A stretch of 24,564 bases of DNA, taken from assembly GCA_035532115.1 (NCBI GenBank), contig DATKRO010000092.1, positions 1-24,564 on the forward strand, written 5' to 3'. The position numbers and the translations under genes are program-made. The number at the start of each line of letters is the position of its first letter. Positions within the stretch are counted from its first letter, which is position 1. Positions 1-7,856 of the stretch are shown piece after piece. The DNA is from Acaudatibacter sp035532115. Lineage in GTDB: Bacteria > Pseudomonadota > Alphaproteobacteria > Caulobacterales > Caulobacteraceae. The notes below the pieces were generated by a model. The model made no database searches and had not been told where the DNA came from. It was given only the letters and a program-made list of their open reading frames with translations.

Positions 1-786
<786 letters not shown>

Positions 787-865
787 GATCGGCGCCCCCC
801 GGCGAACCTTGTCCACAAAGCCCAACCGCCTGCGGCAAAAAGGCCGTGCCAATTCACGTTGAAAA

Positions 866-921
866 CCGAAGATATTTTCGGCCCGTCTATTTAGTATATC
901 TTGGGATTCGACACTTGGAAA
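866..921 (-). promoter_or_regulatory. Candidate promoter and small palindrome between the divergent genes at 786 and 932
   Basis: This AT-richer stretch separates two divergent genes. On the minus strand TTTCCA (921-916) and TATACT (898-893) are separated by 17 bp, a reasonable sigma-70-like pair driving the Thr-Pro protein gene with a leader of roughly 100 nt. A 5-bp inverted repeat, CCGAA at 866-870 and TTCGG at 877-881, lies near the predicted transcription start and could be an operator. No equally good promoter was found for the plus-strand gene. This rests on motif reading alone. Confidence 0.35.
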
Positions 922-931
922 GGGCAGTCAT

Positions 932-2581
932 TTGGAGCTGAAATGCTTCGTGTTTCCGGGTTGGCAGCCGCGCATCCGCTCCGCCTCGTCCAAACGCGTC
1001 TGGATGGACGAGGCGCCCGAGGCGTTTGCCTATCGGTGCCTGCCGCTGACGATCGCCAATAGCCATGGCTGGGAGATCCTCAGTGCTTGCGGCTTTGAAG
1101 TCGAATGGAACGGCGGCATGGCCGTCGAGGACGTCTGCGTGCGGCCGGACGCCGGCGCGCGCGAGCCCGACGTTCCCGTGACGTTGTTCGGCGAGGGCAT
1201 ATTCACGATCCACGTCCAGGGACTGTTCCGCACCCCGCCTGGATGGAACATCCATGTCGGCGGACCGCCGAACAGCTTCAAGGATGGCGTCGCGCCGCTT
1301 GCGGGCGTCATCGAGACCGACTGGACGCCGTACACCTTCACGATGAACTGGCGGCTCACCCGGCCGGGCCACGTGGTGCGTTTCGAGGAAGACGAGCCGA
1401 TCGCGCACTTCTTCCCGGTCGAACGCAGCATGATCGAGAACATCGAGCCGCGATTCGTCCCGATCGCCGAGGATCCAGACCTGCAGGCGAGCTTCGAAAC
1501 CTGGTCGCGCTCCCGCGATGCGTTCCAGGCGCGCATGCGCGAGCATCCGCCTCGCAAACCCTCCGAGAAGTGGCAGAAGCTCTACCATCGCGGCCTCGCG
1601 CCGGATGGCCAGCGCGCGGTCGCCGACCACCAGGCGAAGTTGCGGGTGCGGGAGTTCGCCGACGGCGGGCTGGTCCAACCTGCTCCGCGCGCTGCGCCGG
1701 CCGGCGTCGAGCCGGCGCCGCTCGACGCGCCGCCCGTCGGCGATGCCGCCTGGAAGATCGCCAAATACGAATGGCTGCTGGAAACCATGGAACGGCAGCG
1801 GGCGCTCTCGAACGCCGCAAGCGGAATCTTCCGCTGCGCCAAGCTCACGACCGAGGAGTTCCTGGACAACTTCTATGCGCCGGGGCGCCCGACGATCCTT
1901 TGCGGCGACATGGAAAACTGGCCTGCGCTGCGTAAATGGACACCCGAATACCTTCGCTCCACCATCGGCGACGCGGTGGTGGAGTGCCAGGGCGGTCGCA
2001 CCTCGAATGATCGGTTCGAACTCGCCAAGGACGCTCACCGGCGCCGGATGCCGTTCGACCGGTTCATCGACCTGGTCGTGAACAGCCCGGGAAACGACCT
2101 CTACATCACCGCCTACAACAGCCTCGCCAACGCCGCCGCGCTGGCGCCTCTGCAAGCCGACCTCGGCCGGCTCGACCGCGTCCTCGATTACGCTCGAGGC
2201 GAGCTGGGCGGCATGGCCTGGGTCGGGCCGGCCGGCACCTTCACCCCGCTTCACCATGACCTCACCAACAACCTCCTGGTCCAGCTGACCGGGCGCAAGC
2301 GCGTCGTCCTGGCGTCGCCTGGCGAGACTCCCAAGCTCCACAACACCACCCACGTCTTCAGCGAAGTCTCGGATCTGACGGCTTCCGACATCGACCGGGA
2401 AGCCTATCCGCGCATCGCGCAGGTGCGCCGGCTGGATTTCATCCTCGGGCCCGGCGAGGCTTTGTTCATCCCCGTCGGGTGGTGGCACCAGGTCACCGCC
2501 CTCGATTTCAGCGTGTCGATGACCTACACCAATTTCCTGTGGCCCAACGAAGGTCACGCCGACCATCCAGCGAGCGGCTGA
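932..2581 (+). CDS. DUF6065 - JmjC/cupin_8 fusion protein, putative Fe(II)/2-oxoglutarate dioxygenase
   Basis: A 549-residue protein starting at TTG (932), with GGAAAGGG about 8 bases upstream; no ATG fits the conserved N-terminus. Residues 1 to about 240 match what I recognise as DUF6065 (CFVFPGWQP, then WMDEAPEAFAYRCLPLTIAN and the HGWEIL motif, WNGG), a family without known function. Residues about 270-545 are a JmjC/cupin_8 type double-stranded beta-helix: the iron-binding H-x-D is in LHHDLTNN (H441, D443), a lysine in GRKRVVL could bind 2-oxoglutarate, and the distal histidine is H519 in PVGWWHQV. Such enzymes hydroxylate protein or peptide side chains or small molecules; the substrate here is unknown. 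No signal peptide is visible, so it is probably cytoplasmic. The fusion suggests that DUF6065 recognises or presents the substrate, which is inference. It is divergent from the Thr-Pro protein gene and followed by a 290-bp gap. Confidence 0.85.
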   Translation: MELKCFVFPGWQPRIRSASSKRVWMDEAPEAFAYRCLPLTIANSHGWEILSACGFEVEWNGGMAVEDVCVRPDAGAREPDVPVTLFGEGIFTIHVQGLFRTPPGWNIHVGGPPNSFKDGVAPLAGVIETDWTPYTFTMNWRLTRPGHVVRFEEDEPIAHFFPVERSMIENIEPRFVPIAEDPDLQASFETWSRSRDAFQARMREHPPRKPSEKWQKLYHRGLAPDGQRAVADHQAKLRVREFADGGLVQPAPRAAPAGVEPAPLDAPPVGDAAWKIAKYEWLLETMERQRALSNAASGIFRCAKLTTEEFLDNFYAPGRPTILCGDMENWPALRKWTPEYLRSTIGDAVVECQGGRTSNDRFELAKDAHRRRMPFDRFIDLVVNSPGNDLYITAYNSLANAAALAPLQADLGRLDRVLDYARGELGGMAWVGPAGTFTPLHHDLTNNLLVQLTGRKRVVLASPGETPKLHNTTHVFSEVSDLTASDIDREAYPRIAQVRRLDFILGPGEALFIPVGWWHQVTALDFSVSMTYTNFLWPNEGHADHPASG

Positions 2582-2655
2582 CCCGGCGCCGCCCTCGCGT
2601 GAGCGGTCCGGGCCGCGTTCAGCCTGCGCCTGGCGACCGGGGCGGATTGCCCCCT

Positions 2656-2673
2656 GAGGCGCGGCCCCGCCTC
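2656..2673 (+). terminator. Weak terminator-like hairpin after the DUF6065-JmjC gene
   Basis: GAGGCG (2656-2661) and CGCCTC (2668-2673) form a perfect 6-bp stem with a 6-nt GC-rich loop, 75 bases after the stop codon. No run of T follows, so rho-independent termination is doubtful. The rest of 2582-2732 shows nothing codable. Confidence 0.3.
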
Positions 2674-2732
2674 GTTGCGGTCGCTCGAAACAATGGCCCC
2701 AAATCGTGACCTGGAAAAACCGCGCCCGGGGC

Positions 2733-2761
2733 TTCACCGCCGCGGAACACGGGTCTATATG
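2733..2761 (+). promoter_or_regulatory. Candidate promoter of the nad operon
   Basis: TTCACC (2733-2738) and TATATG (2756-2761) are separated by 17 bp, each matching four of six sigma-70 consensus bases. Transcription would begin near 2767-2769, a few bases before the first palindromic operator, which suits repression. The short dyad GTGC/GCAC (2761-2772) overlaps the predicted start. Read from sequence only; not proven. Confidence 0.45.
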
Positions 2762-2771
2762 TGCAATCGCA

Positions 2772-2794
2772 CTTATGCTCAAATCTAGCATAAG
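2772..2794 (+). promoter_or_regulatory. Operator 1 of the nad operon (palindrome CTTATGCT ... AGCATAAG)
   Basis: The arms CTTATGCT (2772-2779) and AGCATAAG (2787-2794) are perfect inverted repeats around 7 bases. The core ATGCTCAAA-N3-AGCATAAGG recurs 64 bp downstream as operator 2. Its position just downstream of the likely transcription start indicates a repressor site. Operators of the NadQ or NrtR type are known upstream of NAD synthesis genes in proteobacteria; the assignment to one of these is from memory and not proven here. Confidence 0.7.
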
Positions 2795-2838
2795 GCGGGA
2801 GCGCCGGCCCACTTCCGGCGTCTCTTTGGGCCACTGAA

Positions 2839-2857
2839 ATGCTCAAAGTGAGCATAA
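2839..2857 (+). promoter_or_regulatory. Operator 2 of the nad operon, next to the nadA ribosome binding site
   Basis: ATGCTCA (2839-2845) and TGAGCAT (2849-2855) are perfect inverted repeats with a 3-bp spacer, and the site continues as AAGG exactly like operator 1. It lies directly before the purine-rich ribosome binding site AAGGGAGAAGG (2856-2866). The site contains an ATG at 2839 in frame with nadA that can be mistaken for the start codon. The 64-bp spacing to operator 1 is about six helical turns, placing both sites on one face of the DNA, compatible with cooperative binding or a small loop. Confidence 0.72.
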
Positions 2858-2868
2858 GGGAGAAGGCC

Positions 2869-3954
2869 ATGGCCGACGGTGCGGGAGCGCTGGCGTTCAC
2901 GGACGAGGTCGAAGCCCTGACCGCGCCCTACTGGGAGAAGGTCAAGACCCGGGTCACGCCGATCGAATGGCGCGTGCACGCGCCGCTGATCGCCGAGATC
3001 AACCGCCTGAAGCGGGCGAAGAACGCGGTGATCCTCGCCCACAACTACATGACCCCGGAGATCTTCCACGGCGTCGGCGACTTCGTCGGCGACAGCCTGG
3101 GCCTGGCCAGGGAAGCGGCGAAGACTCAGGCCAGCATCATCGTCCAGGCCGGCGTCCACTTCATGGCCGAAACCTCCAAGGTGCTTTCGCCGGACAAGAA
3201 GGTGCTGATCCCGGATCTGGCCGCCGGCTGCTCGCTCGCCGCCTCGATCACCGCGGCCGACGTGCGCCTGATCAGGCAGCGCCATCCAGGCGTGCCGGTC
3301 GCCGCCTATGTCAACACCAGCGCCGAGGTGAAGGCCGAGACCGACATCTGCTGCACCAGCGCCAACGCCGTCCAGGTGGTCGAGGCCGCGGCGAGGGCCG
3401 CCGGGACCGATCGGGTGGTGCTGCTGCCCGACGAGTTCCTCGCCCGCAACGTCGCGCGCCAGACCAGGGTGAAGATCATCGCCTGGGCCGGCCGCTGCGA
3501 GGTGCACGAGCGCTTCGATGCCCAGGACATCGCCGCGGTGCGCGAGGCCTGGCCCGGCGCGGAGATCCTCGCCCACCCCGAATGTCCGCCCGAGGTGCTG
3601 GCGCTGGCCGATTTCGCCGGATCGACCTCGGCCATGTCCGACTACGTCGTGCGCCGCCGCCCGCGCCAGGTGGTGCTGATCACCGAATGCTCCATGGCCG
3701 ACAACATCGCCGCCGAGGCGCCCGGCACCGAATTCGTGCGCCCCTGCAACCTCTGCCCGCACATGAAGCGGATCAGCCTGGAAAACATCCACGCCGCCCT
3801 GCTGAACGAGCGCTTCGAGGTGATCGTCGAGCCGGAAGTGGCGGCGCGGGCGCGCCTTGCGGTGCAGCGCATGATCGATCTGCCGCCGCCGGCGCGGCCG
3901 GCGCGCTACGACCTCGTCGCGGCGCGTCACCACGTCGACGTGGAGCTGATCTGA
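2869..3954 (+). CDS. nadA: Quinolinate synthase NadA
   Basis: Condenses iminoaspartate (from NadB) with dihydroxyacetone phosphate to quinolinate, the second step of de novo NAD synthesis, using an oxygen-sensitive [4Fe-4S] cluster in the cytosol. The 361-residue protein shows the family signatures: ILAHNY near residue 55, the three expected cluster cysteines C121 (AAGCSLA), C210 (WAGRCEVH) and C296 (CNLCPHMKR), plus PDEFLARN and HPECPPEV. The ATG at 2869 is preferred because AAGGGAGAAGG precedes it; the in-frame ATG at 2839 sits inside an operator and would add ten residues without family support. It is the first gene of the nad operon, followed after 5 bp by the M50 protease gene. Two palindromic operators upstream suggest repression when NAD or a precursor is plentiful. 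Confidence 0.97.
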   Translation: MADGAGALAFTDEVEALTAPYWEKVKTRVTPIEWRVHAPLIAEINRLKRAKNAVILAHNYMTPEIFHGVGDFVGDSLGLAREAAKTQASIIVQAGVHFMAETSKVLSPDKKVLIPDLAAGCSLAASITAADVRLIRQRHPGVPVAAYVNTSAEVKAETDICCTSANAVQVVEAAARAAGTDRVVLLPDEFLARNVARQTRVKIIAWAGRCEVHERFDAQDIAAVREAWPGAEILAHPECPPEVLALADFAGSTSAMSDYVVRRRPRQVVLITECSMADNIAAEAPGTEFVRPCNLCPHMKRISLENIHAALLNERFEVIVEPEVAARARLAVQRMIDLPPPARPARYDLVAARHHVDVELI

Positions 3955-3959
3955 GCGCG

Positions 3960-4757
3960 ATGGCCGAAACCGACGCAGCTTCGCCCTGGGGACCGCGGCC
4001 GGACGCGCCCGCGCCGGCCGATCCGGCCGCCGCGCCGCCGCGCTCGATGTGGCGCGAGATCGCCTGGGGCGCGCTCTCGACGGCGCTGCTGGCGGCCTTC
4101 GTCGGCTGGCAGCTCGGCTGGCTCGCCGCCGTCGCCATCGTGGCCGGCGTGTTCGTGCACGAGTTCGGTCACGTGCTGGTGATCAACTGGGCCGGCTGCG
4201 GCCCCAGCTCGATCCGCATCATCCCGTTCCTGGGCGGGGCGGCGACGATGAAAAAGGCGCCGGAGTCGGAGTTCAAGGCCGTGCTGATCGCCCTGGCGGG
4301 CCCGGCGGCCGGGCTCGCGGCCGCCCTGCCCTTCTTCGCGCTGGCGGCCGCGACGCAGCAGCGGGCCTGGCTCGCCGGCGCCTTCTTCGTCGGCGTGCTC
4401 AACCTCGTCAATCTCGCTCCCGCGCCGCCGCTCGACGGCGCCAAGGCGCTGGGTCCGGTGCTGGCCCGCCTCCATCCGGCGCTGGAGCGCGCCGCACTGG
4501 TCCTCGTCGGCGCGCTCGCGGTGGTCTGGGGCGTGGCGCGCGGCTCCTACATCTTCGCCGTCTTCGTCGGCCTCAGCGTCGTGGGCGCGGCGATGAGCCG
4601 GAACCTGAGGGCGCCCGCGCGGCCGCTCGGCTGGCCGCAGTGGGGCGCCTCGCTCGGCCTCTACGGCGCCGTGCTCGCCCTCGCGATCGCGGTGGTGCTG
4701 CTCTCGCTGGGGGGCGCGCCGCAGCGGCTCATGGCCTTCATCGCCGGGAGAGCCTGA
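3960..4757 (+). CDS. Site-2-protease-like M50 membrane metalloprotease within the nad operon
   Basis: A 265-residue multi-pass membrane protein. After a Pro/Ala-rich cytosolic N-terminus (residues 1-30), a hydrophobic helix follows near 37-60. The zinc motif HEFGH lies at 67-71 in VFVHEFGHVLVI, and the second conserved motif NLAPAPPLDG at 151-160 provides the third zinc ligand D159. Further helices lie near 104-130, 137-152, 178-212 and 230-250. This is a complete active-site set for the M50 intramembrane protease family (SpoIVFB/Rip-like minimal type, no PDZ domain). Family members cleave membrane-bound substrates such as anti-sigma factors; the substrate here is unknown. The ATG is 5 bp after the nadA stop and the stop is 1 bp before the nadB ATG, so it must be cotranscribed with nadA and nadB. 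Its link to NAD synthesis is unexplained. Confidence 0.88.
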   Translation: MAETDAASPWGPRPDAPAPADPAAAPPRSMWREIAWGALSTALLAAFVGWQLGWLAAVAIVAGVFVHEFGHVLVINWAGCGPSSIRIIPFLGGAATMKKAPESEFKAVLIALAGPAAGLAAALPFFALAAATQQRAWLAGAFFVGVLNLVNLAPAPPLDGAKALGPVLARLHPALERAALVLVGALAVVWGVARGSYIFAVFVGLSVVGAAMSRNLRAPARPLGWPQWGASLGLYGAVLALAIAVVLLSLGGAPQRLMAFIAGRA

Positions 4758-4758
4758 C

Positions 4759-6282
4759 ATGGCGCGGGTCGAGCGCCACGGCTTTGACGGCGTCCTGGTG
4801 GTCGGCGCGGGCCTCGCCGGACTGTGCGCCGCCCTGGCCGCGGCCGAGCACCGCCGGGTCCTGGTGCTCTGCGCCGCGCCGCTGGGCGACGGCTGCGCCT
4901 CGGCCTGGGCGCAAGGCGGCATGGCCGCGGCGCTCTCGCCCGGCGACGATCCGGCCCAGCATGGCGCCGACACCCTCGCCGCAGGCGCAGGGCTGTGCGA
5001 TCCGGCGGCCGTGGCCGTGCTCGCCGGCGAGGGCCCCGCCGCCGTGCGCCGGCTCGCCGGCCTCGGCGCGCCTTTCGACCGCACTGCCGACGGCGGCTTC
5101 GTTCAGAGCCTCGAGGCCGCCCACGGCCGCGCCCGGGTCGCCCGCGTCGGCGGCGACGGGGCCGGCCGCGCCATCATGGCCGCCGTCATCGCCGCGGTGC
5201 GCGCCGACGCCGCCATAGAGGTGCGCCAAGGCGTGCGCGCGCGCCGCCTGGTGACCGACGCCGCCGGCCGGGTGCGCGGCGTGCTGGCGCAGGGGCCGGA
5301 CGGAAGTGTGGTCGAGATCGTCGCCCCGGCGACGCTCCTGGCCACCGGCGGCCTCGGCGGCCTCTATGGCGTCACCACCACGCCGCGCGAGATGAAGGGC
5401 GACGGCCTGGCTCTGGCGGCTCTGGCCGGCGCCCAGATCTGCGACGCCGAGTTCGTGCAGTTCCATCCCACCGCCATGGACCTGGGGATCGACCCGGCGC
5501 CGCTCGCCACCGAGGCGCTGCGCGGCGAGGGCGCGAAGCTGGTGGACGCGAGCGGCGCGGCCTTCATGGCCCGCTATCATGCTGCGGCCGAACTCGCGCC
5601 CCGCGACGTGGTCGCCCGCGCCATCGAGACCGAGCGCCGCGCCGGCCGCGGCGCCTTCCTCGACGCGCGCGCGTCGGTGGGCGAGGCGTTTCCGCGCGCC
5701 TTCCCCGCCGTCTTCGCCGCCGCCATGGCCGCCGGCCTCGATCCGCGCCGCGCCCCGATCCCGGTGGCGCCGGCGGCGCACTATCACATGGGCGGCGTCG
5801 CCACCGGTCTCGACGGCGGCGCCAGCCTCGCCGGCCTCTTCGCCGCCGGCGAGTGCGCCTCGACGGGCGCGCACGGCGCCAATCGCCTCGCCTCCAACTC
5901 GCTGCTGGAGGCGGCGGTGTTCGGCGCCCGCGCCGGCCGCGCCGCCGCCGCGACGTCCGATCCTGGAAGCGCCGCGACTGCGGCCGCGCCGGCGCCCGAC
6001 CTGCCCGACGGCGCCCTGCAGCGCCTGCGCGGCGCCATGAGCGCCGGCGCCGGCGTGGTCCGCGACCGCGCCGGCCTGACGCGCCTCCTGAGCGAGATCG
6101 AGACCCTGGAGGGCGCCCACGGCCGCGCCCCGCCGCTCGTCTGCGCCCGCCTCGTCGCCGAAGCCGCCCTGGCCCGCCGCGAGAGCCGCGGCGCCCACTT
6201 CCGCCGCGACTACCCGGCGCTCGGCGCCCCGCGGCGCAGCTGCGTGCGCCTCGACGCCGACACGACGGACGCCGCGGCGTGA
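4759..6282 (+). CDS. nadB: L-aspartate oxidase NadB
   Basis: FAD-dependent oxidation of L-aspartate to iminoaspartate, the first step of de novo NAD synthesis, feeding NadA. The 507-residue protein has an N-terminal dinucleotide-binding motif GAGLAG (residues 16-21), the ASAWAQGGMAAAL segment that contacts FAD, the succinate-dehydrogenase-like motif HYHMGG (341-346), and GECASTGAHGANRLASNSLLEA-type flavoprotein residues around 363-384, given here as positions with key residues H372 to R376 (HGANR). The C-terminal helical domain is somewhat shorter than in E. coli NadB (about 540 residues). It starts 1 bp after the M50 gene stop and its stop overlaps the GTG of nadC by 4 bp, so translation is coupled. 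A fumarate reductase subunit is unlikely given the nad context. Confidence 0.96.
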   Translation: MARVERHGFDGVLVVGAGLAGLCAALAAAEHRRVLVLCAAPLGDGCASAWAQGGMAAALSPGDDPAQHGADTLAAGAGLCDPAAVAVLAGEGPAAVRRLAGLGAPFDRTADGGFVQSLEAAHGRARVARVGGDGAGRAIMAAVIAAVRADAAIEVRQGVRARRLVTDAAGRVRGVLAQGPDGSVVEIVAPATLLATGGLGGLYGVTTTPREMKGDGLALAALAGAQICDAEFVQFHPTAMDLGIDPAPLATEALRGEGAKLVDASGAAFMARYHAAAELAPRDVVARAIETERRAGRGAFLDARASVGEAFPRAFPAVFAAAMAAGLDPRRAPIPVAPAAHYHMGGVATGLDGGASLAGLFAAGECASTGAHGANRLASNSLLEAAVFGARAGRAAAATSDPGSAATAAAPAPDLPDGALQRLRGAMSAGAGVVRDRAGLTRLLSEIETLEGAHGRAPPLVCARLVAEAALARRESRGAHFRRDYPALGAPRRSCVRLDADTTDAAA

Positions 6283-7139
6283 AGCCGGCGCCCGTTCTCG
6301 CGTTCCTGCCCGACGCGCTCGTCGAGCCGATCGTGCGCGCCGCGCTCGCCGAGGATCTTGGCCGGGCCGGCGACATCACCTCGGCCGCCTGCCTCGACGC
6401 CGACCTGCGGTTTTCGGCGAGCTTCGTCGCCCGCGGCGCCGGCGTCGTCGCCGGGCTCGCCTGCGCGCGCCTGGCGATCCGAGTTCTCGATCCGGACGCA
6501 CAGGTCGAGCTGCTGCTCGGCGATGGCGAGGCCGCTGCGGCCGGCGCGCCCCTCGCCAGGGTCGAGGCCAACGCCCGCGCCCTGCTCTCGGCCGAGCGCG
6601 TCGCCCTCAATCTGCTCGGCCGGCTTTCGGGCGTCGCCACCCTGACGCGCGCCTTCGTGAACGCGGTCGCCGGCACGGGGGCGGCGATCGCCGACACCCG
6701 CAAGACCACGCCGGGCCTTCGGGCGCTGGAAAAGTACGCGGTGCGCTGCGGCGGCGGCGTCAATCATCGCTTCGGCCTCGACGACGCCATCCTGATCAAA
6801 GACAACCACGTGGCCGCGTGCGGCGGGCTCGGCGCCGCGATCCGCCGCGCCCGCGCCGCGGCCGGCCATCTGGTCAGCGTCGAGGCCGAGGTGGACAGCC
6901 TCGCCCAGCTCGACGAGGCCCTCGCCGCGGGACCGGACGTGATCATGCTCGATAATTTCCGCCTCGAGGATCTCGCCCGCGCCGTCGCCCACGCCGGGGG
7001 CAGGGTGGCGCTGGAGGCCTCGGGCGGCGTCGGGCTGGGGAACGTGCGCGCCATCGCCGAGACCGGGATCGACGTGATCAGCGTCGGCGCCCTCACCCAT
7101 TCGGCGGCGGCGCTGGACATCGGCCTCGACGGCGCCTGA
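6279..7139 (+). CDS. nadC: Quinolinate phosphoribosyltransferase (carboxylating) NadC
   Basis: Converts quinolinate and PRPP to nicotinate mononucleotide with loss of CO2, completing the de novo branch begun by NadB and NadA. The 286-residue protein carries EDLGRAGDIT (residues 25-34), the PRPP/quinolinate-binding DTRKTTPGLR (139-148), EKYAVRCGGG (151-160), HRFGLDDAILIKDNH (163-177) and a C-terminal EASGGV and DVISVGALTHS, all family hallmarks. The GTG start at 6279 overlaps the nadB stop (GTGA), an arrangement typical of translational coupling; an upstream extension in the same frame is only a shadow of nadB. It is the last recognisable gene of the nad operon. Confidence 0.96.
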   Translation: MKPAPVLAFLPDALVEPIVRAALAEDLGRAGDITSAACLDADLRFSASFVARGAGVVAGLACARLAIRVLDPDAQVELLLGDGEAAAAGAPLARVEANARALLSAERVALNLLGRLSGVATLTRAFVNAVAGTGAAIADTRKTTPGLRALEKYAVRCGGGVNHRFGLDDAILIKDNHVAACGGLGAAIRRARAAAGHLVSVEAEVDSLAQLDEALAAGPDVIMLDNFRLEDLARAVAHAGGRVALEASGGVGLGNVRAIAETGIDVISVGALTHSAAALDIGLDGA

Positions 7140-7194
7140 AGCGGCGGAACGCCCGGCGCGCGCCTGGTTTCCCGAACAAGGGGGCCGATGCGCC

Positions 7195-7368
7195 ATGACC
7201 GCCAAGCCGCCGCCGATCCCGAAGGAACAGAGGTCGTTCCAGGGCGACAAGCCCGACATCTCCGGCGAGCATGCGCCTCCCGCCGAGCGCGCCAACCTGA
7301 AGACGCATGGCCGCCAGGCCAACATCCGCCAGAACCTGCGGCCGCAGCGCCAGGTCCAGGACCGCTGA
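7195..7368 (+). CDS. Small hydrophilic protein, 57 residues, probably disordered
   Basis: ATG at 7195 with AGGGGG about 10 bases upstream gives MTAKPPPIPKEQRSFQGDK and onwards, ending GRQANIRQNLRPQRQ then VQDR. The sequence is rich in Gln, Pro, Arg and Asn, has no hydrophobic segment and no cysteine, and is therefore likely unstructured. Short proteins with the ending GRQGNIxQN...QDR are, from memory, widespread and uncharacterised in Caulobacter, Methylobacterium and relatives. The gene lies 55 bp after nadC and 1 bp before the next small gene, so it may be read through from the nad operon or have its own promoter. Function unknown. Confidence 0.75.
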   Translation: MTAKPPPIPKEQRSFQGDKPDISGEHAPPAERANLKTHGRQANIRQNLRPQRQVQDR

Positions 7369-7369
7369 G

Positions 7370-7600
7370 ATGGCGGACAAGCACCCTGCGAGCCGGCGCT
7401 GGGGCGGTCCCGGCGCCAGCCACGAGGACCGCACCGAGCCGCCGCCGCAGCCGCGCGAGACCCGCGGCAAGCGCGAGCCCACCAACACCCGCGCCAGCCA
7501 CGTCAGCGGCGGCGGCGGCGAGCGCGACCTCCACCACGGCCACGACCCGCACCTCGAGCGCGACTTCGAAACGCCGTCGAAGCAGAGGCGCAAGCCCTGA
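7370..7600 (+). CDS. Small charged protein, 76 residues, His/Arg/Pro-rich
   Basis: The ATG at 7370 follows the TGA of the previous small gene after 1 bp and opens a 76-residue frame (MADKHPASRRWGGPGASHE and onwards). The composition is strongly hydrophilic: Arg, Glu, Pro and His with a GGGG tract and HHGHDPHLERDFE near the end, which could bind metal ions. There is no signal peptide or membrane segment. Reasons to accept it are the tight spacing to a plausible gene, amino-acid composition typical of real disordered proteins rather than of antisense frames, and no better frame in the interval. An in-frame ATG at 7307 would overlap the previous gene and is less likely. Function unknown. Confidence 0.6.
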   Translation: MADKHPASRRWGGPGASHEDRTEPPPQPRETRGKREPTNTRASHVSGGGGERDLHHGHDPHLERDFETPSKQRRKP

Positions 7601-7702
7601 CCGCGCCGCAGGCCGCAGCGCCGGGCGACGCAGGGGGGCTGCAGGCAACCAGACGCTCGTGCGCGCCCCTTCCACCCCCGCGCCTGGCGGCGCGGCGGTC
7701 CC

Positions 7703-7724
7703 CCTTGCCCGCAAGCGGGGAAGG
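7703..7724. repeat. REP-like palindrome in the gap between small genes and hydrolase
   Basis: Arms CCTTGCCCGC (7703-7712) and GCGGGGAAGG (7715-7724) pair with one mismatch around AA. The flanking text (CCCCTTCCACCCCC, GCGGCGCGGCGGTCCCCC) resembles interspersed intergenic repeats of Caulobacterales genomes, from memory. No T-run follows, so it is not a convincing terminator. The rest of 7601-7856 holds no gene I can support; it precedes the hydrolase start without a clear promoter. Confidence 0.4.
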
Positions 7725-7856
7725 AGTGAAGACGCCTTCCTCCTCACCCGTGCAACGGGATGGCGCTCGGCGGGAACGAGCCGCGCGCCGGCGGGTGGTC
7801 ACGCGGGCGGCATGCGCGCAATATGGCGCCGCCCCAGCCACGCAGGCGCCCGCCCC

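Noticed and set aside
887..2812. Long minus-strand open frame of 641 codons opposite the DUF6065-JmjC gene
   Set aside because: Antisense shadow caused by high GC; no recognisable motif, whereas the plus strand carries two conserved domains.
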